Shown one piece after another: positions 8,842-15,869 of a DNA stretch of 64,000 nucleotides. The notes below the pieces were generated by a model that was not told the origin of the DNA, made no database searches, and saw nothing but the letters and a program-made list of their open reading frames with translations. The DNA lies in assembly GCA_008375315.1 (NCBI GenBank), contig CP032507.1, positions 62,001 to 126,000 on the forward strand, given 5' to 3'. Numbering within the stretch: the first letter of the stretch is position 1; the number at the start of each line of letters is the position of its first letter. The position numbers were made by a program, and so were the translations under genes. The DNA is from Ectothiorhodospiraceae bacterium BW-2. GTDB taxonomy: Bacteria; Pseudomonadota; Gammaproteobacteria; Thiohalomonadales; Thiohalomonadaceae.

Positions 8842-9546
8842 TCACCCCACTCCTAAGTTAGCCTGTTCAGCAATAAACTCATCTTCCAGATCCATCTCTT
8901 CACAAATCTCCTCGGCAACAGAAGCTTTTTGCAGACACTGTATCACTGGCCAAAGCTCTTCATCATAGCGATCTTCGGGCAGATCCAGAAAATGCCTACT
9001 CTCCTCGGTGACATAGCTTTGGTCAAAAATGCTCAAAAGCTGCTCTAGTTTGTTCTGGTGGCTCTGCTTTAAGCGTTGTACCTGAATGATATAGCAATTG
9101 TGGATTAAGCTTTCGATAAACTCCTCTTTTTGTTTAATATTCTCTTTGGTTGCAGGGTCGTAGCAGTCGTATTTAACATGAGTGATGGGACAGTCGATAT
9201 GCTCTAATTTGTGGCTGAGAATGTAGATGCTAACAAGTGGTGTCGCATTGCCTAGCTGGCGATCTTGGTCGGTGTAAAATATCTGGTCAGATAGGTACTG
9301 TTTGGCCTTTTGTAGCTCAATAATCACCTGTTGTTGTGAGCCATCGAGTTGCACGATTTTCGCTAAAAATTCAAGTCGCAAGACCGTTAGACCACCATCG
9401 GGAAGCCTGTGACTCAGATCGGCGAAGCCAAACTCAAGGGCCTCTATCTGCTGCCCGATAATATGGGAGATGACCAATTTGGCAGCTTGGTTATCCTGCA
9501 TCAGATAGCGAAAAACAACATCGTAAAGGGGGTTAGCGATTTTCAT
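8842..9546 (-). CDS. PD-(D/E)XK nuclease family transposase (Rpn-like)
   Basis: 234 aa beginning MKIANPLYDVVFRYLMQDN, the diagnostic start of the PDDEXK_2/Rpn family. The nuclease core is visible as FRYLM, LRLEFLAKI and VIIELQKAK (the E-x-Q/K motif). Family members promote RecA-independent recombination or are carried by mobile elements. At 234 aa it is shorter than the usual 290-310, and the C-terminal part is acidic. Its upstream region (9581-9661) carries GTTCCCACGC / GGGAAC inverted repeats of the type often found beside these genes in sulfur bacteria. Mobility in this genome is not shown. Confidence 0.85.
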   Translation of the reverse strand: MKIANPLYDVVFRYLMQDNQAAKLVISHIIGQQIEALEFGFADLSHRLPDGGLTVLRLEFLAKIVQLDGSQQQVIIELQKAKQYLSDQIFYTDQDRQLGNATPLVSIYILSHKLEHIDCPITHVKYDCYDPATKENIKQKEEFIESLIHNCYIIQVQRLKQSHQNKLEQLLSIFDQSYVTEESRHFLDLPEDRYDEELWPVIQCLQKASVAEEICEEMDLEDEFIAEQANLGVG

Positions 9547-9580
9547 GTGGGGGTATCCTTCTCATCTTGGTTCATGCTTA

Positions 9581-9661
9581 GTTCCCACGCTCTTCGAGGG
9601 AACCCGTACGGGCATAGCCATCTTGCAATAGACTGGATTCCCACGCAAGAGTATGGGAACG
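9581..9661. repeat. Pair of GTTCCCAC inverted repeats upstream of the PDDEXK gene
   Basis: Two related palindromes: GTTCCC...GGGAAC at 9581-9603, and GGATTCCCACGC...ATGGGAACG at 9635-9661. Together they form a composite repeat just upstream of the nuclease gene start at 9546. This resembles a small non-coding palindromic element associated with this gene family. Confidence 0.5.
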
Positions 9662-9769
9662 AAAAATCTCCTCTTACATAGCTCCCCCCTGTGTCAGAAT
9701 AACTGTCAGGTAGCCTCGTAAGAACTTGCAATGAAGAAAGGGGCATAACGGAGGATTGATGGTATGCTG

Positions 9770-9818
9770 CCGTTGTGAGATGGAAGGAGCCCGGAGGGCG
9801 ACTGGAGTCTCACAACGG
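9770..9818. repeat. 49-bp inverted repeat (CCGTTGTGAGA stem)
   Basis: Perfect 11-bp arms CCGTTGTGAGA (9770-9780) and TCTCACAACGG (9808-9818) enclose a 27-nt GC-rich interior. It lies in the 335-bp gap between the PDDEXK gene and the MEKHLA gene, where no gene is seen. It could be a REP-type element or a small MITE. Confidence 0.55.
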
Positions 9819-9881
9819 CGGTGGCCAGCTCTCCCCCTCAGACAGTCGAGACAAAGAGTCATAAAAAAATACGAATCGGAA

Positions 9882-10370
9882 TTAAAACAGGCTCTCAAGA
9901 GGAGAGCATCGGTAGAGTGCCGCTGCTTGACCTTGATAGATGTTATTATCATCTACCAGATTCCAGATAATCGCCTCCTCAACTAAAAATCGCTTACCCG
10001 ATGAGCTAACACGCACCCCTCGGTAATCATCGATAAAACCGACCTGAGCAACTCGCTCTAGCAGTCGAGCCCGCTCCTCCCTAACTAAAGGCTCAGCAGA
10101 GAGTCTTGATGGGAGCTCGGTGAACTGCTTCCAACTAAACTCAAATAGCCGTTGGGCTCTTTTATTGGCGTAGTTAAAGATAGGATCTGCCGCCGTATTA
10201 TGAGAGAGAACAGCGACAGGTGCCTCGTAAAGAGAGCGGTAACGGTCAATTTCAGAGAGCTCCTCATCTACTAAGTGTCGTCCGGTCAAGCGATACAGGG
10301 TCGATAGAATTAGCTCCGCCTGCTCTGCTCGATAACGATTGTCTAGATTCGGTTCGTTCGCTATTGTCAT
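9882..10370 (-). CDS. MEKHLA domain-containing protein
   Basis: 162 aa, about the full length of the stand-alone bacterial MEKHLA proteins, which have a PAS-like fold and were first described from plant HD-ZIP III C-termini. Characteristic segments are VLSHNTAADPIFNYANKRAQRLF, LPSRLSAEPLVREERARLL and the GYIDDY-like FIDDYRGVRVSSSGKRFLVEEA, then WNLVDDNNIYQGQAA. The biochemical role is unknown; PAS kinship suggests ligand sensing. It is the last gene of a minus-strand run DsbA-cupin-MEKHLA, which reads as a damaged operon. Confidence 0.85.
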   Translation of the reverse strand: MTIANEPNLDNRYRAEQAELILSTLYRLTGRHLVDEELSEIDRYRSLYEAPVAVLSHNTAADPIFNYANKRAQRLFEFSWKQFTELPSRLSAEPLVREERARLLERVAQVGFIDDYRGVRVSSSGKRFLVEEAIIWNLVDDNNIYQGQAAALYRCSPLESLF

Positions 10371-10395
10371 TACAGTATCACACGCTACCCTCTAG

Positions 10396-10665
10396 CTAAA
10401 GGACAGCGTTCATCCTCAGAACACTATCGCCACCCCCTACCCTTAGGGGTATTAGAGTACCTACCTCTACGACACCACTACCACTAAGCATGTGGTAGCG
10501 TTCAACGGTATCTTGTAAATAGTGCCACTGCGTGGTCACACCGATCTCTACCCGAGCTCTAGCAATAGAGCAAGCCGGATCGTGTTCACTGTTAAGATAT
10601 TCAATAATATAACATCCCTCCTCAATATAGAACTCCGTCGATGGACGAAAAATTTTCGCTTTCAC
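10396..10665 (-). pseudogene. Cupin-domain protein, C-terminally truncated
   Basis: The frame shows the first part of a small cupin: KAKIFRPSTEFYIEEGCYIIEYLN, then VTTQWHYLQDTVERYHMLSGSGVVEVG. It runs to GDSVL and then breaks off after MNAVL-stop, where the family continues with an IPxGxxQ-type strand and about 30 more residues. It therefore lacks the second metal-binding cupin motif. The start is GTG 10665, or TTG 10674, which overlaps the stop of the broken DsbA-family gene by TTGA. It was probably an operon partner of that gene. A frameshift near 10415 or a replacement of the end would explain it. Confidence 0.6.
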
Positions 10666-10670
10666 GAAAG

Positions 10671-10836
10671 TCAACTTAACAAGCTCTCAATTGTCTCAAG
10701 CATAGAATGAGAATCAACATAATCAATCGCAATAGGCCAATAACTAGTTCCCGTTTGAAGTATTAGCGATGGAAAAGAGTCAACACCTAACGCCCGACTT
10801 TGAGCAATTTCTCCCCGCAGCGTAGCATCCCCTGAG
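10671..10836 (-). pseudogene. C-terminal fragment of IS-interrupted DsbA-family protein
   Basis: Reading the minus strand inward from the IS left end at 10836 gives 54 residues. They include GEIAQSRALGVDSFPSLIL, the typical cis-Pro-containing C-terminal segment of the DsbA/FrnE-like thioredoxin fold, and end at TGA 10671-10673. It continues in phase from the fragment at 12712-13190 when the IS is removed. It has no start of its own. Confidence 0.8.
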
Positions 10837-10909
10837 TGTCAAGATACCCTGAGACCACCCCTGATGAGAAATGAATGTAGAATCAGGGGGGCAACAGAGG
10901 AGATACACG

Positions 10910-11314
10910 ATGCCCAAAGATACTACCGTTTTACCCTCCAACGAGGTTACCGACCCCGATGAAGAGAAGCGCTCCTACCGCAAATTTAGTGAGGAAGAGA
11001 AGCTTCGGATCCTAGCAGAAGCAGAGCAGTGCAAGGAGCCGGGTCAGCTAGGCGAGCTGCTGCGCAAAGAGCAGATCTACAGCTCCCATCTGACCAAATG
11101 GCGCCGACAACTGCAAGCACAGGGGCAGGCTGGCCTGAAAGGGAAACAGAGTGGTCGCAAACCGAGCCTAGACAAGCGAGATAAGGAGATAGAGCGTTTA
11201 AAGAAGGAAATTCAGCGTCTTAGCCAACGGTTACAGCAGACCGAAGGGGTGATTGCGCTCCAAAAAAAAGCCTTCAGCTTATTGGAGCAGATGAACACAG
11301 AGATAAGCTTATGA
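10910..11314 (+). CDS. IS3-family transposase OrfA
   Basis: 134 aa from ATG 10910, chosen because AGAGGAG lies 7 nt upstream; an ATG at 10871 has no RBS. The N-terminal half is the helix-turn-helix (FSEEEKLRILAEAE... LGELLRKEQIYSSHLTKWRRQ) that binds the IS ends. The C-terminal half is a leucine-zipper-like coiled coil (DKEIERLKKEIQRLSQRLQQ). The stop overlaps the orfB start as ATGA (11311-11314), so orfB is probably made by coupled re-initiation rather than by the -1 frameshift common in this family. Confidence 0.9.
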   Translation: MPKDTTVLPSNEVTDPDEEKRSYRKFSEEEKLRILAEAEQCKEPGQLGELLRKEQIYSSHLTKWRRQLQAQGQAGLKGKQSGRKPSLDKRDKEIERLKKEIQRLSQRLQQTEGVIALQKKAFSLLEQMNTEISL

Positions 11315-12360
11315 GATTAGTTGAAAAAGAGTGCCCCAGTTCGGTGAGCATAAGAGCCGCTTGCGATAGCCTAGCGCTCTCGCGTGCAGGCTACTACCGC
11401 CGACAGGCTCCGGTTGTCTCCCCCCGAGCGAGCCTTCCAAGACCCGTCGCAGCCAATGCGCTGAGTGAGGCAGAGAGGCAAGCCGTTCTGGGGCTTTTGA
11501 ACAGCGAACGATTCTATGACCAACCTCCGGCAGAGATCTATGCTAGCCTGCTGGATGAAGGGAAATATTACTGTTCAATCAGTACGATGTATCGGATCCT
11601 TCGTGCTAATCAACAGACGGGAGAGCGGCGAGCTCAAAAACCGGCCAAATCACACGCTATCCCCCGATTACGGGCGACCCGCCCGAATGAGGTTTGGACA
11701 TGGGATATCACTAAGCTTCCCACCACAGAGCAGGGTAACTTCTTGAATCTCTATGTGGTGATGGATCTCTACAGCCGTTTTATTGTGGCTTGGATGGTCT
11801 CAAGGAAGGAGAATAGTGAGCTCTCCAAGCTGTTAATCAGTGACGCAGCGGCTCGCTATCGGGTCGCGCTCAGTGGCTTAACACTGCATCAGGATAGAGG
11901 TGTGCCGATGACCGCCAGAGGCTATCTCGACTTGATGGCCGAACTGGGGATCACCTGCTCCCACAGCCGTCCACGAGTCAGTAACGACAATCCGTTTAGC
12001 GAGAGTCAATTTAAAACACTCAAGCAACAACCCGATTATCCTCAACGATTGACAGGAGTTGACCATGCCAGAATATGGTTTAGTGACTATGTTGACTGGT
12101 ACTGTTTCCACCACCACCATCGAGGGATTGCGTGGTTCACTCCAGAGCAGGTATTTACCGGTCGTTACAAGGAGGTTAGCGAGCAGCGTGAACAGGCGCT
12201 GAAGCAGGCCTATCAGCAGCATCCGAAACGCTTTATTCATGGTGAGCCCAAGGTTAAGCAACCCCCTACTGAGGTATGGATTAACCCCGCTCTACCGGAG
12301 GAGGGGGTGGGGTCGCTGGAGGTCAACTATCCAACCCTGAATAGAGCGAAGGAGAGATGA
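11311..12360 (+). CDS. IS3-family transposase OrfB (DDE integrase)
   Basis: 349 aa with a complete rve/DDE core: D132 (WTWDIT), D195 (LHQDRG) and E231 (PFSESQFKTLK). The D195-E231 interval is the 35 residues of the DD(35)E signature. The N-terminus has the HTH_21-like region (YYCSISTMYRILRANQ). The frame is intact, so the element may still be active. It overlaps orfA by 4 bp. Confidence 0.92.
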   Translation: MRLVEKECPSSVSIRAACDSLALSRAGYYRRQAPVVSPRASLPRPVAANALSEAERQAVLGLLNSERFYDQPPAEIYASLLDEGKYYCSISTMYRILRANQQTGERRAQKPAKSHAIPRLRATRPNEVWTWDITKLPTTEQGNFLNLYVVMDLYSRFIVAWMVSRKENSELSKLLISDAAARYRVALSGLTLHQDRGVPMTARGYLDLMAELGITCSHSRPRVSNDNPFSESQFKTLKQQPDYPQRLTGVDHARIWFSDYVDWYCFHHHHRGIAWFTPEQVFTGRYKEVSEQREQALKQAYQQHPKRFIHGEPKVKQPPTEVWINPALPEEGVGSLEVNYPTLNRAKER

Positions 12361-12436
12361 GTGACGGTGCCGCTAGTGGGTCTATCGTCGATGGCTTTAG
12401 CCGGTTGTGGTGGCTGAATGACAGAGCGTTATCCAT

Positions 12437-12481
12437 AGCCCGCCCCCCGGAGACCCCCTTATTATCGTAGGGGGGCGGGCT
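12437..12481. terminator. Strong hairpin in the IS tail
   Basis: Perfect 12-bp arms AGCCCGCCCCCC (12437-12448) and GGGGGGCGGGCT (12470-12481) with a 21-nt loop, 77 bp after the orfB stop. There is no T run, so it would be a weak intrinsic terminator. It could equally block read-through into the transposase or serve as an IS structural signal. The rest of the IS tail (12361-12691) shows no gene. Confidence 0.5.
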
Positions 12482-12711
12482 GTGGGTAACGCGGTGCAGG
12501 AGGGAGGTTCCTAGATTAGGGGTTGCAGTTCGCCTTGCAGCTCCCCCTTGCTGAAGGGCTTGGCTCTTGCGGCAAAGGGCCATGAGGGTCATGTTCGCTC
12601 CTTGTTGCGTCATGACTCAACATAGGCGAAATTTGCCGGTGAGGGCAGTGGCAATCACCGGCTAGATTTAGAGCTTTATTTTTTTAACAACTGGTCTCAA
12701 ATTACTTGACA

Positions 12712-13190
12712 GCTTCCGCATCCGTTATCTCCGATTCTAAATGATACTGAAATCGATCCAGCTCTATTCCTAACTCATCAGCTAGAGCGACTAACACAGT
12801 GATCTCTGAAGGGTTACGAGCTTGTTGATAATAGGCTCTCTGTATCGCCGCAGTCATCAGTTGATCATATTCGTCCCCCTGCTCTCTCGCTGCAATCACA
12901 GCTCGACAGGCAGGATAGGTAGAGCGTTTGGGAGTATTTTGACACCAAAAATCAAAATTGAATTTTTTTGAAGGGATTTTTTGCTCAATTAGCCGCCAAT
13001 TAGCTTGAATCTGCTGCTGTATTATTAATGTCATCGGTTGATGGTTATCAGCAGCTAGCCCCCCTAGTAAACGGCGAAGCTCAATACTCTCATCAAGCTG
13101 AGAGATGAGAGCTTGGTAAGTCTCACTAAATCCCCAACACCAACTACACATCGGATCATGAATATAGCATAGTGAATATCTCTTGTTCAT
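12712..13190 (-). pseudogene. DsbA-family oxidoreductase, N-terminal fragment, interrupted by IS
   Basis: 159 codons precede the IS right end; the frame then reads two codons into the IS and stops at 12702. The thioredoxin-fold active site is CSWC in YIHDPMCSWCWGFSETY, as in the FrnE/DsbA-like family of thiol oxidoreductases or isomerases. The helical insert (QQQIQANW... YPACRAVIAA) is also typical. Joining it to 10671-10836 restores a 213-aa frame without adding or losing a base, the normal family length. The insertion removes the cis-Pro region, so the product is almost certainly inactive. Confidence 0.85.
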
Positions 13191-13688
13191 AATTTTCTCT
13201 TAGCAAATAGCTAAATACCGTCGTTAATCGCACTAGAAGGCGCTAATCTCTAGCATAGGCGTTAGCTCAACACTCTCTTGTTGTTTGGTCGCTCAAGTGT
13301 ACCACCTTACCCCCTTGCTATCCTCATTTTTTAGCTAGCGGTATCTCAAAATCATTGACATATACTGCTCATGCTCTACCCAAAAAAGCAGCTTAACACT
13401 TTAATTTTATTAAAAAACAGTTAGTTGTTAAAATTTTCTCTAGCTATAGATTAAATATTGTTCCACATAAAACAGAGCCACCCTTATGGCGCTATCACTT
13501 CGCCCTTGCAGAAAAGAGTCTGTGCGCAGCGGATACCGATCGCTATTCTGAAAAAGAGATGCTTTGTTGCTCCAGTGAGCGTAAACTCTTAGCTATTAGA
13601 CAGATGTCGCCACCATTCGCCCTCCCCTTCACCCACCTCCTCCCTCCTGCGGGCTTGCCCATCCTACCCTAAACTAGGGGATCTCTTT
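13191..13688. other. Upstream region of the glucan synthase gene, no gene called
   Basis: 498 bp between divergent genes. A stretch around 13392-13670 stays open in one frame (LWRYHFALAEKSLCAADTD is part of its translation) but has no ATG, GTG or TTG start with an RBS, so I do not call it. It may be a gene remnant. A TTGACA-like hexamer occurs at 13355-13360 without a clear -10 partner. Confidence 0.4.
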
Positions 13689-15869
13689 ATGTTTACCAAA
13701 ACATTTCGCTCTTCAGCGCCGCAGGCGTTGCTTAATGCTCAACAGTCCGAATTGCTACACGCTGAGCTGTTTAGTATCGAACAGCTTAAACGCCATGCGA
13801 TGACGCTCGCGGAGCAACACCACATCGACTCTCGAACGAAAACAGACTACCTACTATTGCGTCTAGCAGATAACCAGCAAGTCCTGCTAGCTGCCTATAA
13901 AATCGTTACAGCTACGGCTCTACCAGGACAGCAGTTGATGCCAGCAGAGGCGTGGTTACTAGATAACTTTTACCTCATCGAGCAGCAGATTATTCAGGCA
14001 CGACAACATTTGCCGCGTGGTTACAGTCGGCAGCTACCCCATTTAGCACAGGGGCCATCCGCTGGATTACCGCGAATTTATGATTTGGCAATAGAGCTAA
14101 TTTCACACATGGATGGTCGCATTGATAGCGACAATTGCAGCCAATTTTTAGCCGCATATCAGCGTGTGAGTATCTTGCAATTGGGAGAGCTGTGGGCATT
14201 TCCAATTATGTTACAGTTAGCCCTACTAGAGAATATTCGCCGTGTCGCACAGCGCATTGCGCAGCGACGGCAAGAGCGTGATGCGGCTATCACTTGGGCA
14301 GCGCGAATATTGGCTACTGCAGAGGCGACACCTAAACAGCTCATTCAGCTACTCGCCGAATTTGCCGATGCCGATGTGCCGCTAACCGCAGCATTTGTGG
14401 AGGAGTTTTATGCTCGTCTTCAAACGCAAGGTTCCGCACTAGGCTTTATTCAAACTTGGGTTGCGCAAAAATTACTCGATCAAGGTGTCACGGCTGCCCG
14501 ATTGTCGGCAATAGCGGCACAGAGAGCGGCTACCTATCAAATTTCGATTGCCAATAGTATTAGCAGCCTGCGCTTTATCGGCGCAATGGATTGGCGCGAT
14601 TATGTCGAGTCACTCAGCGTGGTAGAAGAGATCTTGTGCCAAGATCCGGCAGGGATGCACCGCGCCCAAGATTTCGCTACCCGCGACCGCTATCGTCACA
14701 TCATTGAAGCTATCGCTCGAAAGTATGCTCACGGTAAAATCGACACCGAAGTTACAGTAGCACAGCAGGCGATCCTTTTAGCACAACAGGCGGCAAAAGA
14801 GCGAGGAGGAGAGGATCGTAGCGCCCATGTCGGCTACTACCTGCTTGATCGTGGCCGCCCATCGTTAGAGCGTGCGATAGGGGGAGGCGTATCTTGGTAT
14901 AGCAGAGCACGGCGAGCACTACGACGGTTTCGACTAGGTTTTTATCTCACCCCGATTTTATTAATAAGCGTACTATTAACCGCACTAAGCTTATGGTTAA
15001 GCGGTGTTGAATCTAATTGGTACATGCTACTATTGGTTCTGCCTAGCTTAATTGCCACCTCTGCCCTAGCAGTCCCACTGGTGAACCGCATAGTAACGAT
15101 GTGGTTGCCGCCACGAGCGCTACCTCGCATCGATTTTGCTAGCGGTATTCCAGAGACTCACCGAACGATGGTGGTGGTACCGACTCTATTCAGTACCACA
15201 GCAGAGTTTGATCATCGACTAGAGGGCCTGGAGATTCGCTATCTGGGGAATCGAGATCCAAATCTCTGGTTTGCGTTGCTCACCGATCTCCCCGATGCCT
15301 CTACCGAGACACTCCCTGGTGATGAGGCGCTACTCACCTATGCAGAGGCGGCAATTAAGCGGCTCAATCAACGCTACGAGCTAGAACGCCCGGGGATTTT
15401 CTATTGGTTACACCGCCCTAGATGCTGGAATCCGCACGAAAATGTGTGGATGGGTTATGAACGCAAACGCGGCAAATTAGAGCAGTTTAATAATCTACTA
15501 CGCGGCGGTGATGAGGCAGCCTTCACAGCCATCGTTGGTAAACGCACCCTATTTAGCTCGATTCAATATATCATTACCCTCGATACCGACACCCAACTAC
15601 CTCGCGATAGTGCCCACGCTTTAATAGGCAATCTAGCCCATCCTCTTAATCGTCCACTCTACGATGCGACACAGAGACGAGTAGTCGAAGGCTACGCCAT
15701 TTTGCAACCGCGTACCGCCATTAGTCTCAGCAGTGCCGGCCAATCACAATTTAGCCAACTGTTCGCTGGAGAATCGGGAATCGATCCCTACTCCCGTGAA
15801 GTCTCTGATGTCTATCAAGATATGTTCGGTGAGGGATCTATCATCTCGATGCATTTCGTCAAGCGGTGA
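13689..15869 (+). CDS. ndvB: Cyclic beta-1,2-glucan synthase, N-terminal part (frameshifted)
   Basis: First 726 codons of an NdvB/ChvB-type gene. It has an N-terminal helical domain, two or more membrane segments (about 420-465) and the start of the GT84 glycosyltransferase domain (ITLDTDTQLPRDSAHALIGNL, about residue 630). The family polymerises UDP-glucose into cyclic beta-1,2-glucan at the inner membrane for osmoprotection and host contact. The frame ends wrongly: after FGEGS it reads IISMHFVKR and stops. The family expects FGEGS-F/Y-IGKGIY-x-x-DAF. The correct continuation lies one frame away from 15833 on, so the polypeptide is cut inside the GT84 catalytic domain. Confidence 0.88.
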   Translation: MFTKTFRSSAPQALLNAQQSELLHAELFSIEQLKRHAMTLAEQHHIDSRTKTDYLLLRLADNQQVLLAAYKIVTATALPGQQLMPAEAWLLDNFYLIEQQIIQARQHLPRGYSRQLPHLAQGPSAGLPRIYDLAIELISHMDGRIDSDNCSQFLAAYQRVSILQLGELWAFPIMLQLALLENIRRVAQRIAQRRQERDAAITWAARILATAEATPKQLIQLLAEFADADVPLTAAFVEEFYARLQTQGSALGFIQTWVAQKLLDQGVTAARLSAIAAQRAATYQISIANSISSLRFIGAMDWRDYVESLSVVEEILCQDPAGMHRAQDFATRDRYRHIIEAIARKYAHGKIDTEVTVAQQAILLAQQAAKERGGEDRSAHVGYYLLDRGRPSLERAIGGGVSWYSRARRALRRFRLGFYLTPILLISVLLTALSLWLSGVESNWYMLLLVLPSLIATSALAVPLVNRIVTMWLPPRALPRIDFASGIPETHRTMVVVPTLFSTTAEFDHRLEGLEIRYLGNRDPNLWFALLTDLPDASTETLPGDEALLTYAEAAIKRLNQRYELERPGIFYWLHRPRCWNPHENVWMGYERKRGKLEQFNNLLRGGDEAAFTAIVGKRTLFSSIQYIITLDTDTQLPRDSAHALIGNLAHPLNRPLYDATQRRVVEGYAILQPRTAISLSSAGQSQFSQLFAGESGIDPYSREVSDVYQDMFGEGSIISMHFVKR

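Larger units (their letters stand above)
10837..12711 (+). mobile_element. IS3-family insertion sequence, 1875 bp
   Basis: Two overlapping frames (orfA, orfB) are bounded by imperfect terminal inverted repeats. The left end is TGTCAAG + 6 nt + TGAGACCA (10837-10857). The right end, read inward, is TGTCAAG + 5 nt + TGAGACCA (12692-12711 on the other strand). Ends are TG...CA as in IS3. It interrupts the DsbA-family gene on the opposite strand. Flanks are ...CTGAG left and GCTTC right, so no target duplication is visible. About 330 bp of non-coding tail follow orfB and contain a strong hairpin. Confidence 0.9.

Noticed and set aside
15833-15869. Programmed ribosomal frameshift in the glucan synthase gene
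   Set aside because: No slippery heptamer is seen and conserved residues (IGKG) are missing from both frames, so a deletion explains it better.
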